Assembly: GCA_004556655.1 (NCBI GenBank)
Contig: SFGF01000051.1
Coordinates: forward strand, 1-26,993
Direction of reading: 5' to 3'
Source: Lachnospiraceae bacterium
GTDB lineage: Bacteria; Bacillota; Clostridia; Lachnospirales; Lachnospiraceae
Length of the DNA: 26,993 nt
In this document: piece by piece, positions 1-8,215 of the stretch
How positions within the stretch are numbered: position 1 is the first letter of the stretch
How the letters are laid out: each line of letters opens with the position of its first letter
Position numbers and translations under genes: made by a program
Notes under the pieces: model-generated
Seen by the model: only the letters and a program-made list of their open reading frames with translations
What the model was told of the DNA's origin: nothing
The model's database searches: none

Positions 1-2503
1 TGTAATGCTCCGGAACAGAATCGGGAATATTTCCTGGATCTCCCATTTTCGACAGATTTCCTGCAGCATCTGTGATAGAAACATCAAAGCTATACTCCCC
101 ATCCTCATTGTAACAATATTTCATTTCGTATGTATCATTACCAAGTTCTTTCCATCCACTCTCATATCCGTCAGCCGGAAAGGCAAACTCTGTACCTGCA
201 AAATCACTCTTTCCATAATTGTTACGTTTAAAGTATGCATCCGTCACTTTTACAGTTACTGTACGATCTGTCTGAAAATAAATATCATTTTTTGCTTTTC
301 CGTCAAAGGAAACATTCAGTACAGGTTTCGCAATATCATAGTCAAATGAGATTGCATCCGTCATTTGTGCATTTCCCGCATAATCTACTGCAGTAACCCT
401 GACAGTCACACTGTTTCTCACACCTGCATCAGCAGAAACCACCCCTGCATAGGGTATCGTAAATTCACCTGAAAACTTCATGGCATCATCATTTGCCTTT
501 AGACCTGCCGCTGTCTGTTCTGTTGCCACGTAATCTCTGGAAATCGTTCCCGACCACCCATCTGCCGTCTGCTCTTTACCATTTAAATACGCCTGATAAT
601 GGATTTCTTTCACACCGGAAAAACTATCACAGTGTTCTATCAAATCTGTTGATTCAAACAAAACTGTTACATTTTTGTTATATATACCGCTACCACTTGG
701 ATTTTTAATTTCAACTTTTATCAAATCTGGTTTCTGACTGTCAATGACAATGCCATTGGAACCTGCATACTGAACATTTCCCACATTATCGATCGTACGT
801 GCAAATACAATCTGACGTCCTTCATGAAACAAAACTTCTTTCGGTTTTGCATCTTCAGTACCATTCCAATCATTTTCAGATTCCAATAAAGCCTCTATAT
901 ATTCCGTCGATTTTCCCTGAATCTCTTCATATGCCTTTATCACATATTGAACAGAATTTACTCCACTCTGATCATCACTCCCAGTGACAAATGCACTGGC
1001 ATTCTCTGTATTACCAAAAATTCCTAATGTCAGCAGACTGGTAATTCGTTCAAACGTATCTGGAGCATCACGATTACTGTTCGCTGTTACCGTAATGGAC
1101 GCCGTTGTATGCGAATCTGTTATAAAATCCACTTTTTTAATAAGCGAACATGTTTCCGTTGCTTTGTTCTTTAGCATAAAATAGAAGCAGCTCCTGCCAT
1201 TTACAGAAAAATCCAGTGGTTTCTCATGTCCGTTCTGATCGCAATATACAACTGCATCATATCCAAAGCCTTCCTTTACAACAATCGGCTCCATATTCGA
1301 TGCACCTTTTTTTACCCAGATCTTGCTCCGGCTTTCATTTACACAGATTTCAGAAGTTGATAAAGAATACTCATCATCTGCTACTTCTCTCCTGTTGATT
1401 ATCAGTTTTCCTACCGGTGTTCCCCGCAAATCAAACTGATAATTATTCAAAACTTCCGGTTTTGGATCAGACGGCTCAGAAACATAGATATCGTACTCTC
1501 CTGAACCGGATTCTTTATTTGCAGAAACGGTGAATATTGGCATATACGATTCGATAATACTATTTAACAGCACAGCAACATTATCCGTTATGATAAAACC
1601 CGAAAATACTGTATCCGCATTCTTTTTTACGAAAGCACTGATATCCGGATTCTCACTATAATAATCTTTTTCAATCTCTACACCTGTCAGATCTACCTGG
1701 ATTGTTGCCGGGATTATATTACATTTAAATTGTTCAACATTTGATACGTTTAACATATAATTATCTTTTGCTTTTCCAGCCAATTCCATTGTTATACCAC
1801 CGTTCGCCGAATCCACATTCAGAGGAATTCCATCTTCTGCCACATTGCCGTCTTTCAACATATATGTTTTTTCGATTCCTGTCATTACATACACTTCATC
1901 ACTATTAACAATTCCTGATAAAACAACATTATCCAGATTGATATTTTTTGTGCCATCATATACTCTGTCATCCGGGAATGAAATACTATTGATTGTTAAT
2001 TCCTTAGGAAGTACTTTGACAACACCTGTACCCTTCACAGAATTACGAAGAATCACCTCCTCCCTCCATGAATCATCATAACTTACCGTAATTACACTAT
2101 TTCCGGCTGACAATGTACCAAATGACACTTTACCTGCTACTTTATATAATTCACCTTCGTAAGTTACAGAATCTATATTTACCGAAATATTCGCAAGAAT
2201 ATTTTTCGAATCAGAAGCACTCCAGCCATCGGGATTCTTGATCTGAGCTATTTTATCCGTAACATTTATATCTGGATCAGCTGCAATCCATGCTTCAAAA
2301 TTCAACGACTGTATCCTGGATACTTCCTCATAGGGAATCTCTGTTACACTGGCAAATATTACTGTTTCTGTCGTTTGATTCATAGTCCGTGTAAAATCTT
2401 CGCCATTCACATCTCTCGCAGAAAGCAATACTATGATCGTTGCAGCCACAACAACCAGTCCAAATACAAATAACCACTCTGATATTGTTCTCTTTCCTTT
2501 CAT
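1..2503 (-). CDS. Large membrane-anchored surface protein with YDG and Ig-like domains (C-terminus outside window)
   Basis: At least 834 codons are open from an ATG at 2503 to the left edge without a stop, so the 3' end is missing. The ATG follows AGGAGG at good spacing. The N-terminus is basic (MKGKR), followed by one hydrophobic span at about residues 10-28 and no lipobox or obvious cleavage site, so it is probably an uncleaved anchor with everything else outside the cell. A VYDGTKN motif at 181-187 marks a YDG-type repeat, followed by an MBG-like stretch (PATIQVDL). Further on, D-x-x-GN motifs near residues 572 (DNVGN), 707 (DYAGN) and 812 (TDAAGN) mark successive Ig-like modules about 105-135 residues apart. 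YDG/MBG/Ig modules are usual in Firmicute adhesin-like proteins; binding partner unknown. It is the last visible gene of the kinase locus, 27 bases after the preceding gene. Confidence 0.85.
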   Translation of the reverse strand, partial: MKGKRTISEWLFVFGLVVVAATIIVLLSARDVNGEDFTRTMNQTTETVIFASVTEIPYEEVSRIQSLNFEAWIAADPDINVTDKIAQIKNPDGWSASDSKNILANISVNIDSVTYEGELYKVAGKVSFGTLSAGNSVITVSYDDSWREEVILRNSVKGTGVVKVLPKELTINSISFPDDRVYDGTKNINLDNVVLSGIVNSDEVYVMTGIEKTYMLKDGNVAEDGIPLNVDSANGGITMELAGKAKDNYMLNVSNVEQFKCNIIPATIQVDLTGVEIEKDYYSENPDISAFVKKNADTVFSGFIITDNVAVLLNSIIESYMPIFTVSANKESGSGEYDIYVSEPSDPKPEVLNNYQFDLRGTPVGKLIINRREVADDEYSLSTSEICVNESRSKIWVKKGASNMEPIVVKEGFGYDAVVYCDQNGHEKPLDFSVNGRSCFYFMLKNKATETCSLIKKVDFITDSHTTASITVTANSNRDAPDTFERITSLLTLGIFGNTENASAFVTGSDDQSGVNSVQYVIKAYEEIQGKSTEYIEALLESENDWNGTEDAKPKEVLFHEGRQIVFARTIDNVGNVQYAGSNGIVIDSQKPDLIKVEIKNPSGSGIYNKNVTVLFESTDLIEHCDSFSGVKEIHYQAYLNGKEQTADGWSGTISRDYVATEQTAAGLKANDDAMKFSGEFTIPYAGVVSADAGVRNSVTVRVTAVDYAGNAQMTDAISFDYDIAKPVLNVSFDGKAKNDIYFQTDRTVTVKVTDAYFKRNNYGKSDFAGTEFAFPADGYESGWKELGNDTYEMKYCYNEDGEYSFDVSITDAAGNLSKMGDPGNIPDSVPEHY

Positions 2504-2530
2504 GACTTTCCTCCTCTTGGTTCAGTTCAT

Positions 2531-2833
2531 CTATTCATCTCCGATTACTTCATCCGTATGGATTTCCACAATACTTCTTTCGATCACAAACACCTCATCT
2601 ACATCCCACATCTGCATATTTGTCCGGTTTATCACGGAAACCTTATTTTCTTTCATCATTTCACTGATGGCTTTTCTTGCATCCCGTCCTGTGATTTCTC
2701 CAATTACTCTTGGAATCTTAAAAACAAAGAACAAAATAACAGTGATTATCAGTATGACAAGTGATGCTATTGCAAAGTACACAAAAATACTGTGATAAAA
2801 TCTTATTTGTTGCTCAAAATTCTGGGCACTCAT
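2531..2833 (-). CDS. Small single-span membrane protein of the kinase locus
   Basis: A 100-residue protein. The ATG at 2833 shares one base with the TGA of the kinase gene (TGATG), which suggests translational coupling; AAGGAG lies about 8 bases upstream inside the kinase gene. A TTG one codon earlier is possible but worse placed. Residues 1-15 are polar, 16-38 form one strong transmembrane segment, and a cytoplasmic-looking tail follows with a conspicuous GEITGRDARKAI motif at 45-56 just after the membrane. The tail ends acidic (DEVIGDE). I do not recognise a named family. Its position between a membrane kinase and a surface protein suggests an adaptor or kinase substrate (inference); Ser57 and the Thr residues in the tail are candidate phosphosites. 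Confidence 0.8.
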   Translation of the reverse strand: MSAQNFEQQIRFYHSIFVYFAIASLVILIITVILFFVFKIPRVIGEITGRDARKAISEMMKENKVSVINRTNMQMWDVDEVFVIERSIVEIHTDEVIGDE

Positions 2834-4623
2834 CAATTATCTCCTTCTCTATTTTTTGACACAGTGTTCGAAGCAAATGCGGATGTGATATTTCTTTTCG
2901 CCATCTGTATGTTTTCACCGATTGAAAGTATCAAATCTTCTGCCTGCCTGTTTTTTCCCGTATTCAATGCGCTTAGTTTTTTCTGAATATCATCCAGTGC
3001 CTGAACCAGAGTAGTCTGCTCCAGGCCTGCATCTCTGAATTCTGTCGTTCTGCTGAATATCTGATACACAATCTCATTATAAAGACGCAGTTCTGTGATC
3101 ACATTGTCACGTTCTCCCACATTTTCATCCATCATTGATATCAGATCATACCAATAATCTTTATACGAAACCTCTTCATCTCCTGCCTGATTAGCGGCAC
3201 CGATCTTACCACTGTACTCACAGATTTTTCCAAGGATCTCGGCCCTTATTTTCCACGCATCTTTCTGAGAATTATCTTCTCCCAGATCTACAGCATCCAT
3301 ATCTGCATCGATAACATTTCGAAACCACCCTTTTGCAGAAGCCTTGTCTCCGCCGCTTCCCATGGAATAATAATAAGCCAGACCCAGTCGATAAGAGAAT
3401 TTGATATATCCACTTTTATTTGCCTTAAAGTATGTATTGTTATCTTTTTCCCGTCCGTTATCTTTAGTATCCAGAACTGTGTTGATCATCACATCATCCT
3501 CTGAAGTAAATTCATTATCCTGAAGCATGGTATCCAGCATTCCCAGATATCCTTTTTCGGATACAGGATTCAACGCGATCGCTTTTCTGTACTGATCCAG
3601 TGATTCCGTACCGGATGAAGTCTCTGCCTTACTGATATAATAATCAAACCCATCTTTTTCTGTATTTGAATCCATAATTTTTCCGAACAATGAAACTCCG
3701 CCTAAAATCGCAGTCATGGCTGCACATCCACCAAAAACAATCAGTTTATTTCTCAACATCTTACGATAAGGCATTCCCAATCCTTCCGGATGCTCAAGAT
3801 CATATTTCAACTGTGCACAGGACGGATATCTGTCTTTCATCTCATATTTCGTACACTTTTCAATAATCATTTCCAGACCAAGAAGTGTATTTCTCCATTC
3901 ACGAGATGACTGTTCCAAAAGTGCCGGTCTGCACTGGGTAATCCTTGGAAAATTAAACGGAGTTGCTGCCGGATTTCTGCCGGTAATCAGATGATGAAGA
4001 GTTGCCCCCAGGCAATAGATATCCGTCTGTGGCCCGGATTGTCCATTCCCTCCATACTGTTCCGGTGCTGCATATCCCGGAGTTCCGAGACAGGTGGTAT
4101 CTTCTGAATTGCCGGATTTGAATACTCTGGCAGTACCGAAATCAATCAAAGCAATCTCTCCATTCGGTCTCAACATGACATTGGCTGGTTTCATATCACG
4201 ATAAATGATAGGATTTGGTCTCGTATGAAGATAGTAAAGCACATCACACAATTGGTTTCCCCAGGAAATCGTATCCTCTAAAGAAATTGGTTTCCCTTCC
4301 TGCTCCATCTTTTCTTTTAAGATCGTGTGCAAAGATTTACCCTGAATATAATCCATGACGATCAAAAAGGTATCTGCATCATCAATAATATCCACAATAC
4401 TCGGCAGATATTTGTGGTTAAGATTTTTCAAAATATCACTCTCAGCGATCAGTCCCTTTTTAACTGTTGAAAAATCCTGCACACCTTCTTTTCGTATTTC
4501 TTTGATCGCCCATGTCTTATTTGCCCTTTCATTTAAGGCCAGGTATACCACACTCATACCTCCCTGACCGATGATACTTAACACTTTATACTTCCCGTCT
4601 ACTACAGATCCGATCTGAAGCAT
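2833..4623 (-). CDS. Transmembrane Ser/Thr protein kinase with TPR-like outer domain
   Basis: A 596-residue Hanks-type kinase. The cytoplasmic domain spans about 11-275: glycine loop GQGGMSVV at 19-26, AIK lysine K41, probable alpha-C glutamate E61, catalytic loop YRDMKPAN at 141-148 (Tyr replaces His of HRD; D143 and N148 present), DFG at 161-163, and APE at 186-188 after GTPGYA. All catalytic residues are there, so it should be active. A transmembrane segment covers about 293-315. The outer ~280 residues contain TPR/Sel1-like helical stretches (for example QYRKAIALNP near 344) and no PASTA repeats, unlike PrkC/PknB. The ATG at 4623 follows GGGAGG and sits 3 bases after the PP2C stop. The pair PP2C + kinase forms a phosphorylation switch; substrates are unknown, possibly the co-encoded regulator or small membrane protein (inference). 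Confidence 0.93.
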   Translation of the reverse strand: MLQIGSVVDGKYKVLSIIGQGGMSVVYLALNERANKTWAIKEIRKEGVQDFSTVKKGLIAESDILKNLNHKYLPSIVDIIDDADTFLIVMDYIQGKSLHTILKEKMEQEGKPISLEDTISWGNQLCDVLYYLHTRPNPIIYRDMKPANVMLRPNGEIALIDFGTARVFKSGNSEDTTCLGTPGYAAPEQYGGNGQSGPQTDIYCLGATLHHLITGRNPAATPFNFPRITQCRPALLEQSSREWRNTLLGLEMIIEKCTKYEMKDRYPSCAQLKYDLEHPEGLGMPYRKMLRNKLIVFGGCAAMTAILGGVSLFGKIMDSNTEKDGFDYYISKAETSSGTESLDQYRKAIALNPVSEKGYLGMLDTMLQDNEFTSEDDVMINTVLDTKDNGREKDNNTYFKANKSGYIKFSYRLGLAYYYSMGSGGDKASAKGWFRNVIDADMDAVDLGEDNSQKDAWKIRAEILGKICEYSGKIGAANQAGDEEVSYKDYWYDLISMMDENVGERDNVITELRLYNEIVYQIFSRTTEFRDAGLEQTTLVQALDDIQKKLSALNTGKNRQAEDLILSIGENIQMAKRNITSAFASNTVSKNREGDN

Positions 4624-4626
4624 CCT

Positions 4627-5403
4627 CTATCCCTCCCGACACGTTCTAATCAGCACTGCGGAAATATTATCCGCTTCTCTGCGCTGCTTGTTCAATTCAG
4701 TAAGAAAAACTACATTGTCACGCATAATCTTTTCATTCACCAGAACAGACGGATTCAGATATTTATAAATCTCTTTCGAAGTGATAATATGACGAAATCC
4801 ATCACTACATAGAATAAATACGTTATCCGGATAAACCTGTCCTTCATAAAAATCAGGAATCACTACTTCAGAAGCTCCCACACACTGCAAAAGAACATTA
4901 CGCAATGGATGATACTTTGCTTCTTCCTCGGTAATATGTCCTGCATCTAACTCACGCTGTACAAAGGTCTGATCTTTAGTAAGCTGATAAAGCTGATCAG
5001 ACACCAGATATGCCCGGGAATCCCCTACATTCATTAAATAGTATCGATCCTGCATAAGTAAAACAGCTACAATAGTAGTCCCCATACGTATGCTGCGTTT
5101 TGAAGCATAGGAAGCAAGCTTCTGATTCTGTTCCAACACCATAGTATCCCACTGAAACTTCAGATCTTCCGAACGGAAACCACGTTTTAACATAGCTGGA
5201 AACATTGTCTCAAACCAGTTTTCCATGGACCTGATGATCGTTGCTCCTGCAAGTTCACCTTTTGTCAATCCTCCCATTCCATCACATACGACTCCAAGAC
5301 AAACTTTACCAATACTTGTCTGTGCAACTTTAATCAGTAATGCATCCTGATTGATTCCCTTTTTGATACCTGCGTCACTATTCGCTGTAATCATATAATT
5401 CAT
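4627..5403 (-). CDS. PP2C-family Ser/Thr protein phosphatase
   Basis: A 258-residue single-domain metal-dependent phosphatase, usual length for bacterial PP2C (PrpC/Stp type). Metal-binding motifs are all visible: NQDA at 18-21 (D20), VCDGMGG at 39-45 (D41), MGTT at 107-110, GDSRAY at 127-132, CSDGF at 199-203 (D201) and ADN at 244-246 (D245). No membrane segment, so cytoplasmic. It should remove phosphate from Ser/Thr, including the neighbouring kinase and its targets. I prefer the ATG at 5403, preceded by AGGTG with a 9-base spacer, over an in-frame GTG at 5415 that adds four residues; both are possible. It lies 29 bases after the regulator gene and 3 bases before the kinase gene, so the three are probably co-transcribed. 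Confidence 0.93.
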   Translation of the reverse strand: MNYMITANSDAGIKKGINQDALLIKVAQTSIGKVCLGVVCDGMGGLTKGELAGATIIRSMENWFETMFPAMLKRGFRSEDLKFQWDTMVLEQNQKLASYASKRSIRMGTTIVAVLLMQDRYYLMNVGDSRAYLVSDQLYQLTKDQTFVQRELDAGHITEEEAKYHPLRNVLLQCVGASEVVIPDFYEGQVYPDNVFILCSDGFRHIITSKEIYKYLNPSVLVNEKIMRDNVVFLTELNKQRREADNISAVLIRTCREG

Positions 5404-5432
5404 AGATCCATTCACCTTTTCCCTTCTTATAA

Positions 5433-6776
5433 TTAACTTAATTCATCAATTAATAGTTCCATATACCGTATGCTTTCTTCTAAACTGCTTACCTGGGGAG
5501 TTTTCATAAAGTCCCTAAAAAACTCATGCAATATTTTTGTAAAACTCTTTTCATTCAATATAAATTTGATATTTTCTTTTTCTGAAACGTACATAAATAC
5601 GGTATCCGTCAATCCATAAGAATAAATGTGAAGCTCTTTCGGGAAATCAATTCTGTTCTCTTTCATAAAATATAATTCATATTTTTCATGTTTCAGCGCG
5701 TCCAGCAGTTTTCTTAATAAAAGCAGCCGACTGTTACCTTTTACCGAACCACTATCATTTTCTTGTTTCTTTTCTTTTATTTCTTTTTCTGCAAATATAC
5801 GCAAACCTTTCTTTGTACAATAAGAAATAATTTTCGTCGGGTTTTCCATTTTTAGCTCACCAACATATGGTTGCTGAGACACTGTATACATAACATTTTC
5901 CGTTTTGTTTTTAAAATCGAAGAATCCACAGAAATTTTCCTTGTCTTCAATCCATTCAAGCAAAATCCGACATTCCTGCTTCAATTCCCGAAACAGCTTA
6001 TCGTAAAATTCAATTATTTCTTTATCTTTGATTATTACACCTTTATTCATGGAAGCATTCATATTGATTACATAATGATTTGTTAAGACCATACATGGCA
6101 GAAGTGAAGCAGAACTGAAATGTGATGCAACCTGATCATAATAATGATAAATCCTGTAATTCTCATTATTACTGAATATGATAACGGGTATAAGAAATTT
6201 CAACATTCTGATATTATATAGCTCGTCTTTTTGATATCCACCTCCAGGTGGATGATCCAGGCATATGATATGATCAATCCTGAGATGTTTATAGTTTTTA
6301 CATATTTCCGGCATAATACTGCCCAACACGGGCGCATCAGGCTGCATGATGATGCGTATAACCCCCTTTGGATCCAAGGCCTCCTGTTCCATCACAGCTT
6401 TGATCAGATGTTCTAAATCCATCCGGTTGTTCACTGTTTTTATATCCGGTATCTCATGTCGGTGAGATGACCGGATTGATATATTGGAGCTGTTATTGAA
6501 GCTTTCCAGAAAATCAATCACTGCCTGATTCTTCTCGTATACAGAATCACCCATTCTGGCCCTGATATATTCCGACCAAATTTCATCGTATTCATATGGA
6601 GGTAAATTTAAGATGTCAATCAGCTTCATCATCTTCCCCGCATCCGGAGATACTCGCATCCCGTTTTTCATCAATGCAATATAACTGCGAGTAAATCCGC
6701 TCACTTTCGCCAGCTGATTCTCTGTCATCCCAGAATCAATGATACATTGTTCCAGATGCTCTGAAAATTTTGACAT
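5433..6776 (-). CDS. XRE-type helix-turn-helix regulator with long unknown C-terminal region
   Basis: A 447-residue protein. Residues 1-60 form an XRE/Cro-type DNA-binding domain, with the helix-turn-helix at about 18-39 (TENQLAKVSGFTRSYIALMK). The remaining ~385 residues match no domain I know. They contain alternating beta/alpha-looking segments, a GGGYQKDEL patch near residue 180, and no membrane span, which suggests a cytoplasmic sensing or oligomerisation region. The ATG at 6776 follows GGGGAA with about 6 bases of spacing. A promoter lies about 57-85 bases upstream, and it is the first gene of the phosphatase-kinase-surface protein locus, so it probably controls that locus and itself (inference). 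It could be a phosphorylation target of the kinase. Confidence 0.85.
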   Translation of the reverse strand: MSKFSEHLEQCIIDSGMTENQLAKVSGFTRSYIALMKNGMRVSPDAGKMMKLIDILNLPPYEYDEIWSEYIRARMGDSVYEKNQAVIDFLESFNNSSNISIRSSHRHEIPDIKTVNNRMDLEHLIKAVMEQEALDPKGVIRIIMQPDAPVLGSIMPEICKNYKHLRIDHIICLDHPPGGGYQKDELYNIRMLKFLIPVIIFSNNENYRIYHYYDQVASHFSSASLLPCMVLTNHYVINMNASMNKGVIIKDKEIIEFYDKLFRELKQECRILLEWIEDKENFCGFFDFKNKTENVMYTVSQQPYVGELKMENPTKIISYCTKKGLRIFAEKEIKEKKQENDSGSVKGNSRLLLLRKLLDALKHEKYELYFMKENRIDFPKELHIYSYGLTDTVFMYVSEKENIKFILNEKSFTKILHEFFRDFMKTPQVSSLEESIRYMELLIDELS

Positions 6777-6832
6777 ATACCGTTCCCCTTTTCGTTAAAC
6801 ATTCATAAACTAGGAATGAAATAGTTTCTATT

Positions 6833-6861
6833 ATTTTAATTTAATTACTTTTTGGTGACAA
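6833..6861 (-). promoter_or_regulatory. Predicted sigma-A promoter of the regulator-phosphatase-kinase locus
   Basis: On the minus strand TTGTCA (6861-6856) and TAAAAT (6838-6833) are separated by 17 bases; each matches consensus at 5 of 6. The start of transcription would be near 6826, leaving a leader of about 50 bases before the ATG at 6776. Directly upstream, 6865-6881, is an imperfect dyad (GTAACATTTAATGTAAC) that could bind a regulator. Prediction from consensus only. Confidence 0.5.
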
Positions 6862-6912
6862 TACGTTACATTAAATGTTACTATTATATTCACTTCGTCA
6901 CTTTTATATGAA

Positions 6913-6948
6913 CAAAAAAGACATAACCCTTTTGGGATTATGTCTTTT
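6913..6948 (-). terminator. Intrinsic terminator of the plsX-ilvA operon
   Basis: On the minus strand AAAAGACATAATCCC and GGGTTATGTCTTTT form a stem with one bulged base and an AAAA loop, followed by TTTTTTGTT. It lies about 45 bases after the ilvA stop and before the promoter of the next locus, so it separates the two transcription units. The stem is AT-rich at its base but long. Confidence 0.85.
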
Positions 6949-6992
6949 AGTTTTATGATATATTGATGAGTCTCCCGACAAATGGGATGAGA

Positions 6993-8204
6993 TTACAGAT
7001 TTGGACGAATCAGTTTCGGCCGATATCCAGCTCTTTCCAGTTCTCCCACGATCTGCTGTTTGTGTTCCGTTCCAAATGCCTCCATTGTAATCTTCAGCTC
7101 AACAGCCGCATTACGATTGGTGCTGTAGAACTGGTTATGATCCAGCTTGATAATGTTACCCTGCTGTTCAGCGATCAGCTGGGATACACGAGTCAGCTCA
7201 CCAGGACGATCCGGGAGAAGTACAGAGATTGTAAAGATTCGATCTCTCTGAATCAGACCAAGCTGTACCACGGATGCCATGGTGATCACATCCATATTAC
7301 CACCACTTAAGACAGATACGATCTTTTTATTTTTTACATTCAGATGTTTCAGAGCAGCTACTGTCAAAAGTCCGGAATTCTCCACGATCATTTTATGATT
7401 CTCTACCATATCCAGGAAGCACACAATCAGCTCATCATCTTCAACTGTGATGATACCATCAAGATTTTTCTGAAGATACGGGAAAATTTTTTCACCCGGA
7501 GTCTTTACTGCTGTACCATCTGCAATCGTATTCACACCGGGAAGTGTTGTTACTTCTCCTTTATCCATGGATACCTGCAGACAATTGGCTCCAGCCGGTT
7601 CGACACCGATGACTTTAATATTGGGATTCAGCAGTTTTACCAAAGTGGATACACCGGTTGCCAGACCGCCTCCTCCTACAGGAACAAGAATATAGTCTAC
7701 TAACGGCAATTCTTTTACAATTTCCATAGCAATTGTTCCCTGACCGGTTGCTACAGCCAGATCATCAAACGGATGAATAAATGTATATCCATTTTCCTCT
7801 GCCAGTTCATACGCACGGACACATGCTTCATCATATACATCCCCATAAAGCACAACCTCTGCACCATAACTCTTGGTTCTCTCCACCTTGATAAGAGGGG
7901 TGGTAGTTGGCATAACGATGACCGCCTTCACACCAAATGCTTTCGCAGCATAAGCCACACCCTGCGCATGATTGCCTGCGGAAGCAGTGATCAATCCTCT
8001 GTCTCTCTCTTCTTCTGTCAGTGTGCTGATTTTATAATAAGCACCGCGAAGCTTATATGCCCCGGTTCTCTGCATATTTTCCGGTTTAAAGTAAACCCTG
8101 TTTCCTGTCATATTGCTGAAATAGTCACTATGAATCAGTTTTGTCTCCTGTGTTACCTGTTTTACAATTTCTGAAGCTTCTTCAAATTTCTCTAATGTAA
8201 GCAT
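6993..8204 (-). CDS. ilvA: Threonine ammonia-lyase with C-terminal ACT domain
   Basis: A 403-residue PLP enzyme converting threonine to 2-oxobutanoate and ammonia, the entry step to isoleucine. The Schiff-base lysine is K51 in GAYKLRGA; AGNHAQG at 76-82 and the glycine loop VGGGGLATG near 176-184 bind PLP phosphate. The catalytic part runs to about 320, and a single ACT domain follows (about 324-400, starting RIFTISVLLPDRPGEL), the medium form of the family. The ACT domain suggests amino-acid feedback control. The ATG at 8204 has GAGGT 7 bases upstream, directly after the ftsY stop; an ATG at 8219 overlapping that stop (ATGA) also has a possible site and adds five residues. It is the last gene of the operon, an unusual partner for cell-division and secretion genes. 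Confidence 0.93.
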   Translation of the reverse strand: MLTLEKFEEASEIVKQVTQETKLIHSDYFSNMTGNRVYFKPENMQRTGAYKLRGAYYKISTLTEEERDRGLITASAGNHAQGVAYAAKAFGVKAVIVMPTTTPLIKVERTKSYGAEVVLYGDVYDEACVRAYELAEENGYTFIHPFDDLAVATGQGTIAMEIVKELPLVDYILVPVGGGGLATGVSTLVKLLNPNIKVIGVEPAGANCLQVSMDKGEVTTLPGVNTIADGTAVKTPGEKIFPYLQKNLDGIITVEDDELIVCFLDMVENHKMIVENSGLLTVAALKHLNVKNKKIVSVLSGGNMDVITMASVVQLGLIQRDRIFTISVLLPDRPGELTRVSQLIAEQQGNIIKLDHNQFYSTNRNAAVELKITMEAFGTEHKQQIVGELERAGYRPKLIRPNL

Positions 8205-8215
8205 TTCTTTACCTC

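Noticed and set aside
1..2500. Short plus-strand open frames across 1-2500, for example 493-708 and 1845-2081
   Set aside because: They lie opposite one continuous minus-strand frame with a good start and domain motifs; their products are low-complexity and have no convincing ribosome sites.
6777..6992. T-box or other amino-acid-responsive leader near ilvA
   Set aside because: ilvA is the last gene of an operon with only 11 bases before it; the 216-base gap after it holds the terminator and the next promoter.
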